A stretch of 64,000 bases of DNA from CAJBVG01 sp044337515. GTDB taxonomy: Bacteria > Bacteroidota > Bacteroidia > Sphingobacteriales > Sphingobacteriaceae. Below are positions 42,889 to 52,351 of this stretch, in pieces. Below the pieces are notes generated by a model. That model was not told the DNA's origin. It ran no database searches and saw only the letters and a list, made by a program, of their open reading frames with translations. A program made the translations under genes and the position numbers. Position 1 is the first letter of the stretch. Each line of letters opens with the position of its first letter. The DNA is taken from the NCBI GenBank assembly GCA_044337515.1, contig JBIINK010000003.1:1-64000 (forward strand). Direction: 5' to 3'.

Positions 42889-45800
42889 TTAGTTAGTTTT
42901 TACTACTCTGATTACTTTTCTTTCAGCACCTTGAGTTGCTTCTACCATGTAAACACCTGCAGCTAACGTTTCGCCAGCATTGTATGTTTCATTAGCATTA
43001 GCATTAATGTTCTCTAGTACTAAACGACCAGTCATATCGAATATTCTAAACGTAACTGACTCCACATTCATAGTTTCTAACTTAAAGTTGAAATCTGCTT
43101 GAGTAGGGTTAGGGAATACTATTAAATTCAATAAACCTTCTTCTGCAACATTAGTAGTTGCTTCCGCAACTAATTCTCTACTTGATGCAGCTACACAGCT
43201 ATATGAATTCCAATAGATATTCTTACCATCACCTTTCACTGTATTTCCAACATATAAACCTGTCATATTTATTGTAGTACCAACATTGCTACTTCCATGG
43301 CAATCATCATCGTCGTCACCTTCGTTTTCAACTTTGATTTTACCATTTGGAATTAACACGTTAGCCACAACTGTAGTGTTTCCACCTTTAACAGAGAATT
43401 TATCTTCATCACCTTCATTACATCCACTTGTTGAAGCGAAATAGAAAGTTACTTGATAATTATCTTGGTTTACAATTGCATTACCTTCAACTCTAACTTT
43501 GTCTTTAATACGTACACTAGTATTTCCAGCAAATCTTAAACGAGTCATTGAAGTTGACTTACCTTTACCAACATATAAGTCTTCGATATTAACTACAGAT
43601 GAAGTGAACTTCACAGTTGCACCTTCTTCGATAGTTACTTTTCTAAATAAAGAACCGTTAATAGTTGCATTTGCACCTTTCTTAACTGTTAAATCTTTAT
43701 AGTTAGAATTTAAAGTAACTGTAGTGTTTTTATTTACAGTGTAACTTGGTAAGTTATTTGTAGATCCTGTAAATGATTGCATAGTAGGTAAAGCAACAGT
43801 AGCAACACCAACAATTTTATTGGTAATTGTAACTGTACCTTTGATTTCGTATTTAGGAGCTTTTGTAAATGAACCAGCACCTACAACAGTAACACCTTTT
43901 TCGAATTCAGCTTCACCAGTAGCTCTCATCACACCCACACTACCTGATTGAACATAGTTCTTACCTTCTAATTCTACTTCTTTGTAAGCTAAGATTGTAT
44001 AGCTACTTGCTAAAGTTTGTTTTTGGTAATTGTATGAAGCTGGAGTTAAACTGTTACATCCATTAGCATCCGTTACATAAACAGTATAAATACCGTCTAA
44101 ATCTGTTAAACCTAATGTAATGCTTTCTGTTGTTTCACCAGTACTCCAAGCGTATGAGTAAGGACCAGCATTTGTAGAAGCAGCAGTTAATGTTACTTCA
44201 TTACAGAATGCATTTGCATTTGATGAAGATAAACTTGCTACTGGAGCTGGGTTGATAGTTACTGTAATTGAACTTGTTGAAGTATTTTGCATTGCATCCA
44301 TAACTGTCCAAGTAACTGTACTTGTACCTACTGCAAATACACCACTAGCATCTAACCCTGGAGCAAATCTAGAAGTAGCACCAGTAATGGTAGTAAATGT
44401 TGTAGTAACCGCACAATTATCTGTAGCAGTAATGTTTTGGATTGTATAAGTTCCATTAGACTCTTCACAGAACACTTGGTCTGTAGAAGCTGTAATAATA
44501 GGAGCTGTAACATCTTGTACTAATACAGTAACTTGTGTAGAAGAAGAATTTCCACTTCCATCAGTAACTGTAAATGTTAAATTGTTAACTCCAACATTTG
44601 TACAATCGAATGAAGTTTTACTTATATCTAAATTAGCGATAGAACAATTATCTGTACTTCCTAAGTTGAATTGAGAAGCTTGTACAGTTGCACTACCGTT
44701 TGCATCTAATTGAACTACGATGTTTTGACCATTTGCTACTGGAGCAATTGCATCAACAACAGTTACTGTAGCCGCTGCGCTATCAGTGTTTCCAGCAGCA
44801 TCAGTTGCATATAATGTAACTGCGTTTGGACCTAAATTAGCACAAGTGAAATTAGAATTTGATAATGTTAATGAAACAATACCTACGTTATCAGATGAAC
44901 CATTGTCGATAGCCGCAGCAGTAGTGCTTGCAGCACCATTCGCGTCTAAAGCAATAGTTACATTTTGAGCAACTACTGTAGGGTTTGTATTGTCAACTAC
45001 AGTGATAGTAGCATTACAAGTACTAGTTAAACCTGCTGGATCTGCAGCTGTAAGAACTACTGCTGTAGTACCTAAAGCGTAAGGTCCTGCAGGAGCAACC
45101 GAGTAAGTAATAACATCACCATCTGGATCTGTTGAACCATTGTTGAATGCTGTTGCATCAGCATTCGCTGTTACACCTACTGCATCAACAGTAAGGTTTT
45201 GACAAACTGCTACAGGAGCAGCATTACAATAAGAATTAGGGTCAGTTACAGTTACGTTAGCAACTTGAGTAGTTGTGTTACCAGAACCATCTGTTGCTGT
45301 AATTGAAACTGCAATCGTATTTCCAATGTCAGCACATGAGTACGAAGTTTGACCTACAAAGCTCAATGTAACATTAGAACAATTGTCGCTATAAGCATTT
45401 ACTAAAGCAGCTAATGTAGTACTAGCAGATTCAGTTGCATCTAAAGCAACAGTTATATTATTTGTAACTAAAATTGGATTAACATTATCTACAGAACCCA
45501 CTACAATTGGAGCAGATGTTGCAGAACATCCAAATAAGTCGATTACACTTACTGTGTAAGTACCTATTGAATTAACTGTTAATGTTTGTTGTGTAGCATT
45601 AGCAATGTTTACACCATTCTTTTGCCATTGGTAGATACTAGATAAACTAGCAGTAATAGTTAAGTTTCCACTTGGTGGGCATAATGATGCTGAACCTGTA
45701 GGGAAAGTAGAAATTGTTGGGTTATTATTTACAACAACATTTGTTGCAGCTGAAATACCTGAACAACCACCAGCATTAGTAACTGCTACTGTATAAGCAC

Positions 45801-47619
45801 CAGAAACCGTTGCAATGTATTGTTGGTTAGTTTCACCAGCTAATAATACACCATTGTTATACCATTGGTAAGAATCACCAAGGTTAGCAGTCATAGGAAT
45901 TGTTTGACCTTGACAAACTGTAGTTTGACCAGCAACAATAATTGCTGCAGGAGCTACTGTTACTACTGCGATACAAGTAGAAATATTACCTGCAATATCC
46001 GTAACTTTTAACGTTACTGTGTTTGCACCAATATCTGCACAAGTAAATGTTTTTGAAGCAGCATTGTCAATTTGAAGAGAACCTAATCCACAAGCATCAC
46101 CAGATCCATTGTCGATCATAGCAGCAGTAACTACTGCAGTACCTGTTGGACTTAATGCTACTGTAATGTTTTTACAAACAGCATTTGGAGCTAAATTATC
46201 TACTTGAGAACTTGTGTTTCTGTGGAAACGAATTGCACCACTACTTAAACCACTTGTAGCAATATCTGGAACAAAGTCACCATCTAAGTCACCAATTACG
46301 ATACCACTTACTTCTGCCATAGCTGAAGAAGAGTAATCGAAACGTGCGCTAAATGTAACACTACCATTTGCTGCACTAGTATTTGGATATACAGAGAATG
46401 TATTTGAAGAAGTTGCTTTTGTAACGATATCTGCAAAACCATCACCATTAATATCACCCACTCCAATTCTGTAGTTACCATTAGGTGCTGGTAAGTTTAC
46501 TGTAGCTGCGAAATTGATATCTCCAACAGTTGAAGTGTTTCTATAGATTGCTGTATTAGCCGGTGCATTGAAGTTACAAGTTGTAAAATCAATTTTACCA
46601 TCCTTGTTAAAGTCAGCAATCATAGCACGGTAAGGATAGTTACCATTTGAAGCCCAGAATTCTGGAGTTTCAAATGCTGCTGTAATTGCACCTGGAGTAG
46701 TATTGTTTCTCAATGAAACCGAACGATTTGCATTTCCTTGAGAAGCCATAATGTCTACTCTACCGTCACCATCAATATCAGCTACTTGCATACCAGTACA
46801 TGTTGTACCAACACTACCAACAGCCATTGGAGATCCGAATGAAATAACACCAGGGCCAGAAGATGTATTGAAAGTTACATACATTTGACCTCCACTTTCT
46901 GAAACTACGTCAACTCTACCATCATTGTTAAAGTCACCACATGCAGTTTGGTATCCTGTAACACCTGCACTTACAACACCCGCAAAGTTAATGTTACCTG
47001 GACCAGTAGAAGTATTTCTAGCAATAGCACCTGGATACATTAAATCTCTTTTACCATCACCGTCAAAATCGGCAGTAGCAATACTAGATCCACCAAAACC
47101 AAAGTTTTGACCAACAAAACTTAAAGTACCTGGTGTACTTGTGTTTCTAGCAACAGTGATACTACCATATGTCATTGTAATAACATCTGGCTTACCATCT
47201 AAGTCTAAATCTTGTGCCAACATATTGTAAGCACCTGTTATTCCAGTTAAGTTAAACGCTGTGTTTTGGTAAGTTGTAGCTGTAACTGGTGTAGGACAAA
47301 AGATACCATTGAAGGCAACTGATGAATAACCAATTTTATTACAACCATTTTTCACAGCGATTGGTGCAGTGTTTGCTCCTGTTGGAACAGCAACAACTAA
47401 AGTACCAAATGAAGAAGAAATGATGTTTGCTTTTACAGAACCAAAATATACTTGGTTGTTTGCAGGAATTGCATCAAAGTTAGCACCTGTAATAGTTACA
47501 GTACTACCGATAAATCCTGTGTTTGGCGTGAATGAATTCACGACTGGCGCATTACATACTTGAGCTTGCACTAAACTGCTAGCCAAGATCGCCACGAATA
47601 AAAATATAATTTTTCTCAT
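42889..47619 (-). CDS. Giant T9SS adhesin-like protein (IPT/TIG, FG-GAP, HYR-like, beta-solenoid)
   Basis: 1576 residues, signal peptide to AQ (~20). An IPT/TIG domain (~25-110; VNSFTPNTGFIGSTVTITGANF), FG-GAP repeats (~140-470; DLDLDGKPDVI, DFDGDGKRDLM, DFNNDGRVDVV, DIDGDGRVDIM, DFNKDGKIDF, DINGDGFADIV, DLDGDFVPDIA), then repeated HYR/Ig-like units (~480-1150) with recurring (V/I)ALDANG and TCA(D/N)(I/L)G words, a ~250-residue regular region resembling a beta-solenoid (TVTLNSNYKDLTVKKGANATINGS-type strands) with an Asp-rich loop, and a T9SS sorting tail (LIVFPNPTQAD ... KVIRVVKT). Surface adhesion or matrix role is inferred. It probably forms an operon with the upstream small exported protein. 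Confidence 0.85.
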   Translation of the reverse strand: MRKIIFLFVAILASSLVQAQVCNAPVVNSFTPNTGFIGSTVTITGANFDAIPANNQVYFGSVKANIISSSFGTLVVAVPTGANTAPIAVKNGCNKIGYSSVAFNGIFCPTPVTATTYQNTAFNLTGITGAYNMLAQDLDLDGKPDVITMTYGSITVARNTSTPGTLSFVGQNFGFGGSSIATADFDGDGKRDLMYPGAIARNTSTGPGNINFAGVVSAGVTGYQTACGDFNNDGRVDVVSESGGQMYVTFNTSSGPGVISFGSPMAVGSVGTTCTGMQVADIDGDGRVDIMASQGNANRSVSLRNNTTPGAITAAFETPEFWASNGNYPYRAMIADFNKDGKIDFTTCNFNAPANTAIYRNTSTVGDINFAATVNLPAPNGNYRIGVGDINGDGFADIVTKATSSNTFSVYPNTSAANGSVTFSARFDYSSSAMAEVSGIVIGDLDGDFVPDIATSGLSSGAIRFHRNTSSQVDNLAPNAVCKNITVALSPTGTAVVTAAMIDNGSGDACGLGSLQIDNAASKTFTCADIGANTVTLKVTDIAGNISTCIAVVTVAPAAIIVAGQTTVCQGQTIPMTANLGDSYQWYNNGVLLAGETNQQYIATVSGAYTVAVTNAGGCSGISAATNVVVNNNPTISTFPTGSASLCPPSGNLTITASLSSIYQWQKNGVNIANATQQTLTVNSIGTYTVSVIDLFGCSATSAPIVVGSVDNVNPILVTNNITVALDATESASTTLAALVNAYSDNCSNVTLSFVGQTSYSCADIGNTIAVSITATDGSGNTTTQVANVTVTDPNSYCNAAPVAVCQNLTVDAVGVTANADATAFNNGSTDPDGDVITYSVAPAGPYALGTTAVVLTAADPAGLTSTCNATITVVDNTNPTVVAQNVTIALDANGAASTTAAAIDNGSSDNVGIVSLTLSNSNFTCANLGPNAVTLYATDAAGNTDSAAATVTVVDAIAPVANGQNIVVQLDANGSATVQASQFNLGSTDNCSIANLDISKTSFDCTNVGVNNLTFTVTDGSGNSSSTQVTVLVQDVTAPIITASTDQVFCEESNGTYTIQNITATDNCAVTTTFTTITGATSRFAPGLDASGVFAVGTSTVTWTVMDAMQNTSTSSITVTINPAPVASLSSSNANAFCNEVTLTAASTNAGPYSYAWSTGETTESITLGLTDLDGIYTVYVTDANGCNSLTPASYNYQKQTLASSYTILAYKEVELEGKNYVQSGSVGVMRATGEAEFEKGVTVVGAGSFTKAPKYEIKGTVTITNKIVGVATVALPTMQSFTGSTNNLPSYTVNKNTTVTLNSNYKDLTVKKGANATINGSLFRKVTIEEGATVKFTSSVVNIEDLYVGKGKSTSMTRLRFAGNTSVRIKDKVRVEGNAIVNQDNYQVTFYFASTSGCNEGDEDKFSVKGGNTTVVANVLIPNGKIKVENEGDDDDDCHGSSNVGTTINMTGLYVGNTVKGDGKNIYWNSYSCVAASSRELVAEATTNVAEEGLLNLIVFPNPTQADFNFKLETMNVESVTFRIFDMTGRLVLENINANANETYNAGETLAAGVYMVEATQGAERKVIRVVKTN

Positions 47620-47627
47620 AGTGCCGA

Positions 47628-48110
47628 TTAATTAAAGGTTACAGTGATAGTTAAATTACTAGGGTTATAACCATCTGGTAGACTAATTTTTAATCCATCA
47701 GTAGCGGTGTCAGATTCACATCTAGGTTGAATCATTGTACCCTTTTCAACGTTCTTAATTACGTTTGTTGAAAATGATTGTGCACCATCGTTGTTCACAA
47801 TAGTAACATTCATATTGATAACTGGGTTCGATGAACCTTCGTTAAATATGAACAATTGCACTTGAGCTGCTGAGTTCTCATCGCATTTTACAATACGAGT
47901 AGAAACATCAACATGGTTTGCACTTTCTGCCGCTCTTAACCAGTCTTTGTAAACTGTTTCAGTTGGCGCTTGAGCGTAAATCGCCGATGATGAGAGCATC
48001 GATGATAACACAACAAAAAGAAATGCCAGTAGCTTCTTCCCAAGAAGCGCTTTACCCGTAGGTAAACTGGAATGCCTTGAGAGCATTGCGTTTTTTTGAT
48101 TGTTTGTCAT
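47628..48110 (-). CDS. Small exported protein preceding the giant adhesin
   Basis: 160 residues from the ATG at 48110; the longer frame to 48149 adds an AT-rich stretch without a plausible signal arrangement. A basic N-region (RHSSLPTGKALLGKK) precedes the hydrophobic segment LLAFLFVVLSSMLSSSAIYAQ. The mature part (~110 residues) is beta-rich with two Cys (IVKCDENSAAQVQLFIFNEGS; QPRCESDTATDGLKISLPDG). It lies eight bases before the giant adhesin gene, suggesting co-translation and joint function. Family not recognised. Confidence 0.7.
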   Translation of the reverse strand: MTNNQKNAMLSRHSSLPTGKALLGKKLLAFLFVVLSSMLSSSAIYAQAPTETVYKDWLRAAESANHVDVSTRIVKCDENSAAQVQLFIFNEGSSNPVINMNVTIVNNDGAQSFSTNVIKNVEKGTMIQPRCESDTATDGLKISLPDGYNPSNLTITVTFN

Positions 48111-48502
48111 TGTGTTTTGGTTTATATATTTAAGTAAATTGTAATTCAATATTCTTTAACAGAATAAAATATTCTGTTTTAATCGTAAAATCGCCATGAC
48201 ATAATTAGCCTGACAATCAATTCATTCTGAAAAAATAGTAATAAAGTAACCCTTTATTCTTTTCTTAATAATACTATTAGTGGGCTTAACAAAAGGGGAA
48301 TGTTACTAATATTAGTATTACTAATTATAGTAATATTAGAAAGAAATTTATTGATAAACAAGAATAATTTATCAATAATTTGTTTAAACGGGGTTTTTGA
48401 ACTCGAGATGTGGTTTTTAACAGTAAATTTTATCAAAAGATAACCCTTTGGTAACATCTAAGTTCCAAAAGTCTAAAAATGTGGCATTTAAGAAATTAAA
48501 CC
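48111..48502. other. AT-rich gap with a 21-bp palindrome
   Basis: No credible gene; a 67-codon minus frame at 48254-48457 lacks coding character. It holds the perfect palindrome at 48158-48178 and otherwise AT-rich sequence, probably the promoter region of the adhesin operon and the 3' side of the di-heme peroxidase gene. Confidence 0.6.
48158..48178. promoter_or_regulatory. Perfect 21-bp palindrome, candidate operator
   Basis: AACAGAATA-aaa-TATTCTGTT lies 48 bases upstream of the small exported protein start. Nine-base perfect arms, no T-run afterwards, so a protein-binding site is more likely than a terminator. Confidence 0.5.
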
Positions 48503-49609
48503 CTAGTGAAATGGGTTCTTAAACAATGGATTATGAGTATAACTGGTATCTGTAAAGGTTTTCATGAACATTACTAAGGCCTGTTTCTCACGTGTCGTTA
48601 GTCCTAGTCCACCGTATTGATCTAATCGTTCTTGATTCTTTGTAAAGTTAATATCGAGGTTACGATTTTGCTTTAATCCAGAACTATAAAATTCCACTAC
48701 TTCTTCTAAGGTGTTAAATCGTCCATCATGCATAAATGGACCAGTAAGTTCAATGTTTCTTAGGGTTGGGACTTTAAATTTACCTTCATCTTGAGGTAAT
48801 TTAGTTACAAAATATAAACCTTTACCTGCCATCTCTACATCGCTCAATAAACCATTGTCTCTGAAAGTAGTATCTAAGTTATGAGCTAAGAAAGTTCCTC
48901 CTCCTCCATGGCAATGGAAACATTGTCCGCGCTCGTTAAAGAAAACTTGAAAGCCTTCTAACTCTAAAACATCAGTAAATACTTGAGTTTGTATCGCTGG
49001 GTAACGATCGAACTTAGAACCATTCGATATCAGTAAGCGCTCAAATTGAGCAATTGCCCTTGCAATAAGTTCCGGTGTAATTTGATCAGTACCAAACGCT
49101 GATCGGAACCATTTAGGATAAACAGAACTTGCCATCAGCTTCTTCACTACATTAGCTGAGGTTTCATGCATTTCTATTGGGTTATTAATCGGTCCAAGTG
49201 CTTGTTCTTCTAAACTACTCGCCCTACCATTCCAAAAGAATTTCTTCTGCCATGCTAAATTAATTAAGGCCATCGATTGCATATCGCCAACTGCAGCATT
49301 CACTCCAATACTATATTTCTTATTGTCGGCAAAGGAATATGCCGGATTATGACAACTTGCACAAGCTATGGTACTATCACTCGATAAAATAGGATCGTAA
49401 AAAAGCATTCGACCTAATTCAAATCCTCTTTTAGTTAAAGGGTTATTAGCAGGTTGTTCGAACGTAGGGAAAAACTCCGGACTAACAAAGTTATATAGGG
49501 TATCTGGATAAACATCAGCAACAACAGGCTTTACATCGTCCTTGGTACACGATACTAAAAAAATAATAAAAGCGATGAGAAACGTAAAAATGCCTATTAA
49601 CTTTTTCAT
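48503..49609 (-). CDS. Di-heme cytochrome c peroxidase / MbnH-like MauG-family lipoprotein
   Basis: 368 residues. Lipobox AFIIFLVSC (Cys ~21). Two c-type haem sites: C83-A-S-C86-H87 and C230-F-H-C233-H234, with the family blocks LGRMLFYDPILSSD, FFWNGRASSLEEQALGPINNPIEM, VPTLRNIELTGPFMHDGRF. Either a peroxide-reducing CCP or, given the MbnP-type gene overlapping upstream by four bases (ATGA), the MbnH-type enzyme that oxidises a Trp of MbnP to kynurenine. The pairing favours the second. Located in the periplasm. Confidence 0.92.
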   Translation of the reverse strand: MKKLIGIFTFLIAFIIFLVSCTKDDVKPVVADVYPDTLYNFVSPEFFPTFEQPANNPLTKRGFELGRMLFYDPILSSDSTIACASCHNPAYSFADNKKYSIGVNAAVGDMQSMALINLAWQKKFFWNGRASSLEEQALGPINNPIEMHETSANVVKKLMASSVYPKWFRSAFGTDQITPELIARAIAQFERLLISNGSKFDRYPAIQTQVFTDVLELEGFQVFFNERGQCFHCHGGGGTFLAHNLDTTFRDNGLLSDVEMAGKGLYFVTKLPQDEGKFKVPTLRNIELTGPFMHDGRFNTLEEVVEFYSSGLKQNRNLDINFTKNQERLDQYGGLGLTTREKQALVMFMKTFTDTSYTHNPLFKNPFH

Positions 49610-50349
49610 AATTGTTCTATTGAAAATACATAGTTCGCATTCTGTTTAAATAATAATTGTTTGGCATCATCATCCATCATATAACCATATCCATCATTCA
49701 AATTAATATCATTCAAACCATCGAACCATTGATCAACATTCATAGTGATGTTAATGTTTCCCTTCTCACCATCTTTTGCTGTAAAATCTATTGGATACGA
49801 TCCGTAATACTGATTGTAATTCTTACCCAAGTGTATTGCGTATCCCATTAACACATTACTTGCGTTTTGGTATACTCCTTCCATTTGCATGAAATGATAG
49901 CCACCTCCCAATGGATCCGGCCATTCCATAGAATTTGCTTCCGAGGTATTGCCTAATCCTAAGAATTTATTTCGAACAGTATCTATTCCAAAAATAAAAC
50001 TCATGCGTGTATAATGTCCTGCTGGAATATTACTTAAAGTATATTCTTGATAATTCGTATTCGCTTCTGCTGGGTTAATTAGCTTAACCATGTTTACATC
50101 ATACCCAATAGTATCATCTCTATAAATAATGATTTTAGAAATGTAATATTTCAAGTTCTTGATGTTCCACTGATTCCCTTTAACATTCGTATAAGTCAAG
50201 GTATTATTTGCAACAACTTGCAAGGCTTCCGTTTTATATAAATGCTTGAAATGAAATTGTATGCTAGGACTATCTAGCGTAACGCTTGTATTCTTTTCAC
50301 ATGAAAAAAACAAAACGCTTAGCATTAGGGTTAGAAATCTGTATTTCAT
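49606..50349 (-). CDS. MbnP-family copper-binding-type lipoprotein
   Basis: 247 residues from the ATG at 50349; upstream codons to 50445 are rejected because the lipoprotein signal (MKYRFLTLMLSVLFFSC) begins exactly here. MbnP-type domain: IQFHFKHLYKTEAL, YTNVKGNQWNIKNLKYYISKI, YTLSNIPAGHYTRMSFIFGID, the conserved SMEWPDPLGGGYHFMQMEG block carrying the Trp that is the likely modification site, and YAIHLG. In known pairs the partner peroxidase converts Trp to kynurenine to make a copper site. Copper binding here is inferred from the family. Confidence 0.85.
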   Translation of the reverse strand: MKYRFLTLMLSVLFFSCEKNTSVTLDSPSIQFHFKHLYKTEALQVVANNTLTYTNVKGNQWNIKNLKYYISKIIIYRDDTIGYDVNMVKLINPAEANTNYQEYTLSNIPAGHYTRMSFIFGIDTVRNKFLGLGNTSEANSMEWPDPLGGGYHFMQMEGVYQNASNVLMGYAIHLGKNYNQYYGSYPIDFTAKDGEKGNINITMNVDQWFDGLNDINLNDGYGYMMDDDAKQLLFKQNANYVFSIEQL

Positions 50350-50427
50350 AATCAAATTGAAGCTAAAATCGTACCAAATAACATGACTAAGGTCATAATT
50401 GGCTATATTTGACCCTGTGTACAAAGA

Positions 50428-50518
50428 ATTATGTATTAAGTACAATGTACAATAATCTTAATACATAGTACATAATACTTAATACATAGTACATAGTACA
50501 TAATACATAATACAATAA
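50428..50518. repeat. 7-bp tandem repeat (acatagt / acataat)
   Basis: Units acatagt, acataat and relatives (gtacaat, taagtac) fill the leader of the ABC exporter gene up to its start. A TATATTTG -7-like box lies just before at 50404-50411, so the repeat would be transcribed as 5' leader. Confidence 0.7.
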
Positions 50519-50521
50519 GGT

Positions 50522-52351
50522 ATGGCAAAAGGAAGAGCTCAGCTCAATAGTGGTAGTAAGCAAGAAACAGAGTTACCTAAAGCAAAAATTAATAAGCAAT
50601 CGCTAAAGAAGGTTATTACACTTGTTAAATACCTAAAACCATATCGTGTAAAATTTTTCTTAGGTATTTTTTTCTTAATACTTACTGCGCTTACCTCATT
50701 AGCATTCCCAAGAGCTATGGGAAATCTAATTGATGCGGCAACACTTAGCAAGGGTTTATCTAATATCAATACCATCGCAATAGTTTTATTAGGCATCCTA
50801 TTCTTTCAAGCTATTACTACTTTCCTTAAAGTAATTTGGTTTGTTGAAGTAGCCGAACGCTCTTTAGCCGATTTACGTAAAGACACTTACTTTAAATTAG
50901 TGACACTACCCATGACCTTTTTTGCTCAACGTCGTGTGGGTGAACTCAACTCTAGAATTTCAGCCGACCTATCGCAAATACAAGACAGTATTACCATTAC
51001 TATTGCCGAATTACTTCGTCAGATTATTACCTTAATTGGTGGTATTATCGCACTAAGTTTAGTATCGGTAAAATTAACCTTAATGATGCTGGCTATTTTC
51101 CCAGTACTCATAGGAGTTGCCGTAGTTTTTGGTAAATACATTCGTGGCATAGCACGTAAATCGCAAGATCAATTAGCCGAATCAAATGTTATTGTTGAAG
51201 AAACATTACAAGGTATAAGCAACGTGAAAGCCTTTGTAAATGAGGCTTACGAGACCTTACGATATAAAAAATCGATGAACGAGGTTATTAAATACGCACT
51301 TAAAGGAGCAAAATTCCGTGGTGCATTTTCTGCCTTTATCATCTTCTGTTTATTTGGTTCTATTGTAATTGTAGTATGGTACGGTTCTACACTTGTACAA
51401 AAAGGTGACATCACCGTTGGTGAATTAACAACCTTTATTTTATATGCCACCTACGTTGGTGCTGCTATGGGTAGCTTTGCCGATTTATATTCTCAACTAC
51501 AAAAAACAGTTGGTGCAACCGAACGTGTTATTGAATTATTAGATGAGAAAAATGAAGACATCAGTTTAGATGTTCGTCAAGGAATTATCGATAAAAAAAT
51601 TAATGGTAAAATAGAATTCAACAACATACAATTTGCCTACTCAACGCGTAAAGAAATTGAAGTATTAAAGGGATTAAGTTTTACTGCAAACATTGGCGAG
51701 AAGGTAGCTATTGTTGGACAAAGCGGAGCAGGTAAATCTACCATCGCTTCTCTCCTCTTACGTTTCTACACTCCAGATTCGGGTAGTATTACTTTCGATG
51801 ATGTGAATGCAGCTGAGTACTCATTATCTGATATACGAAATCAAATTGCCATTGTTCCTCAAGATGTTTTACTCTTTGGTGGAAGCATTCGTGAAAATAT
51901 TTGTTACGGGAAAATCGACGCTAGTAATGATGAACTTATTACAGCGGCTCGCCAAGCGAACGCTCATGATTTCATTATGTCGTTCCCAGAAGGTTATGAA
52001 ACCGTAGTTGGTGAACGTGGTATAAAATTATCGGGCGGTCAACGTCAACGTATTGCCATTGCTAGAGCATTGCTTAAAAACCCTGCGATTTTAATTTTAG
52101 ATGAAGCAACGAGTAGCCTAGATTCTGAATCAGAGCGTTTGGTTCAAGAAGCTTTACAAATATTAATGAGTGGAAGAACTTCTATCATCATTGCGCATCG
52201 TTTATCTACTATTAGAGAAGCTGATCAAATAATAGTAATCGATGAAGGTATAGTAAAAGAAACCGGTACTCATCAAGAATTAATGAATAACGAATCTGGA
52301 TTGTATCGTTATTTAAGTCAGTTGCAATTACAAGAAACCATCGCCGAATGA
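50522..52351 (+). CDS. ABC exporter, fused permease/ATPase (MsbA/ABCB-like)
   Basis: 609 residues: six-helix membrane domain (~35-330) and a nucleotide-binding domain with Walker A GQSGAGKST at 399-407, Q-loop VPQDVLLFG, signature LSGGQRQRIA, Walker B ILILDEATS and H-loop IIAHRLST. A half-transporter, working as a homodimer. Substrate (lipid, drug or peptide) cannot be told. The N-terminal 30 residues are hydrophilic and basic. Overlaps the next gene by four bases (ATGA). Confidence 0.94.
   Translation: MAKGRAQLNSGSKQETELPKAKINKQSLKKVITLVKYLKPYRVKFFLGIFFLILTALTSLAFPRAMGNLIDAATLSKGLSNINTIAIVLLGILFFQAITTFLKVIWFVEVAERSLADLRKDTYFKLVTLPMTFFAQRRVGELNSRISADLSQIQDSITITIAELLRQIITLIGGIIALSLVSVKLTLMMLAIFPVLIGVAVVFGKYIRGIARKSQDQLAESNVIVEETLQGISNVKAFVNEAYETLRYKKSMNEVIKYALKGAKFRGAFSAFIIFCLFGSIVIVVWYGSTLVQKGDITVGELTTFILYATYVGAAMGSFADLYSQLQKTVGATERVIELLDEKNEDISLDVRQGIIDKKINGKIEFNNIQFAYSTRKEIEVLKGLSFTANIGEKVAIVGQSGAGKSTIASLLLRFYTPDSGSITFDDVNAAEYSLSDIRNQIAIVPQDVLLFGGSIRENICYGKIDASNDELITAARQANAHDFIMSFPEGYETVVGERGIKLSGGQRQRIAIARALLKNPAILILDEATSSLDSESERLVQEALQILMSGRTSIIIAHRLSTIREADQIIVIDEGIVKETGTHQELMNNESGLYRYLSQLQLQETIAE

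Noticed and set aside
48254..48457. 67-codon minus-strand frame
   Set aside because: AT-rich, lysine/isoleucine/asparagine-dominated translation with no signal, no neighbours and no terminator; looks like chance.
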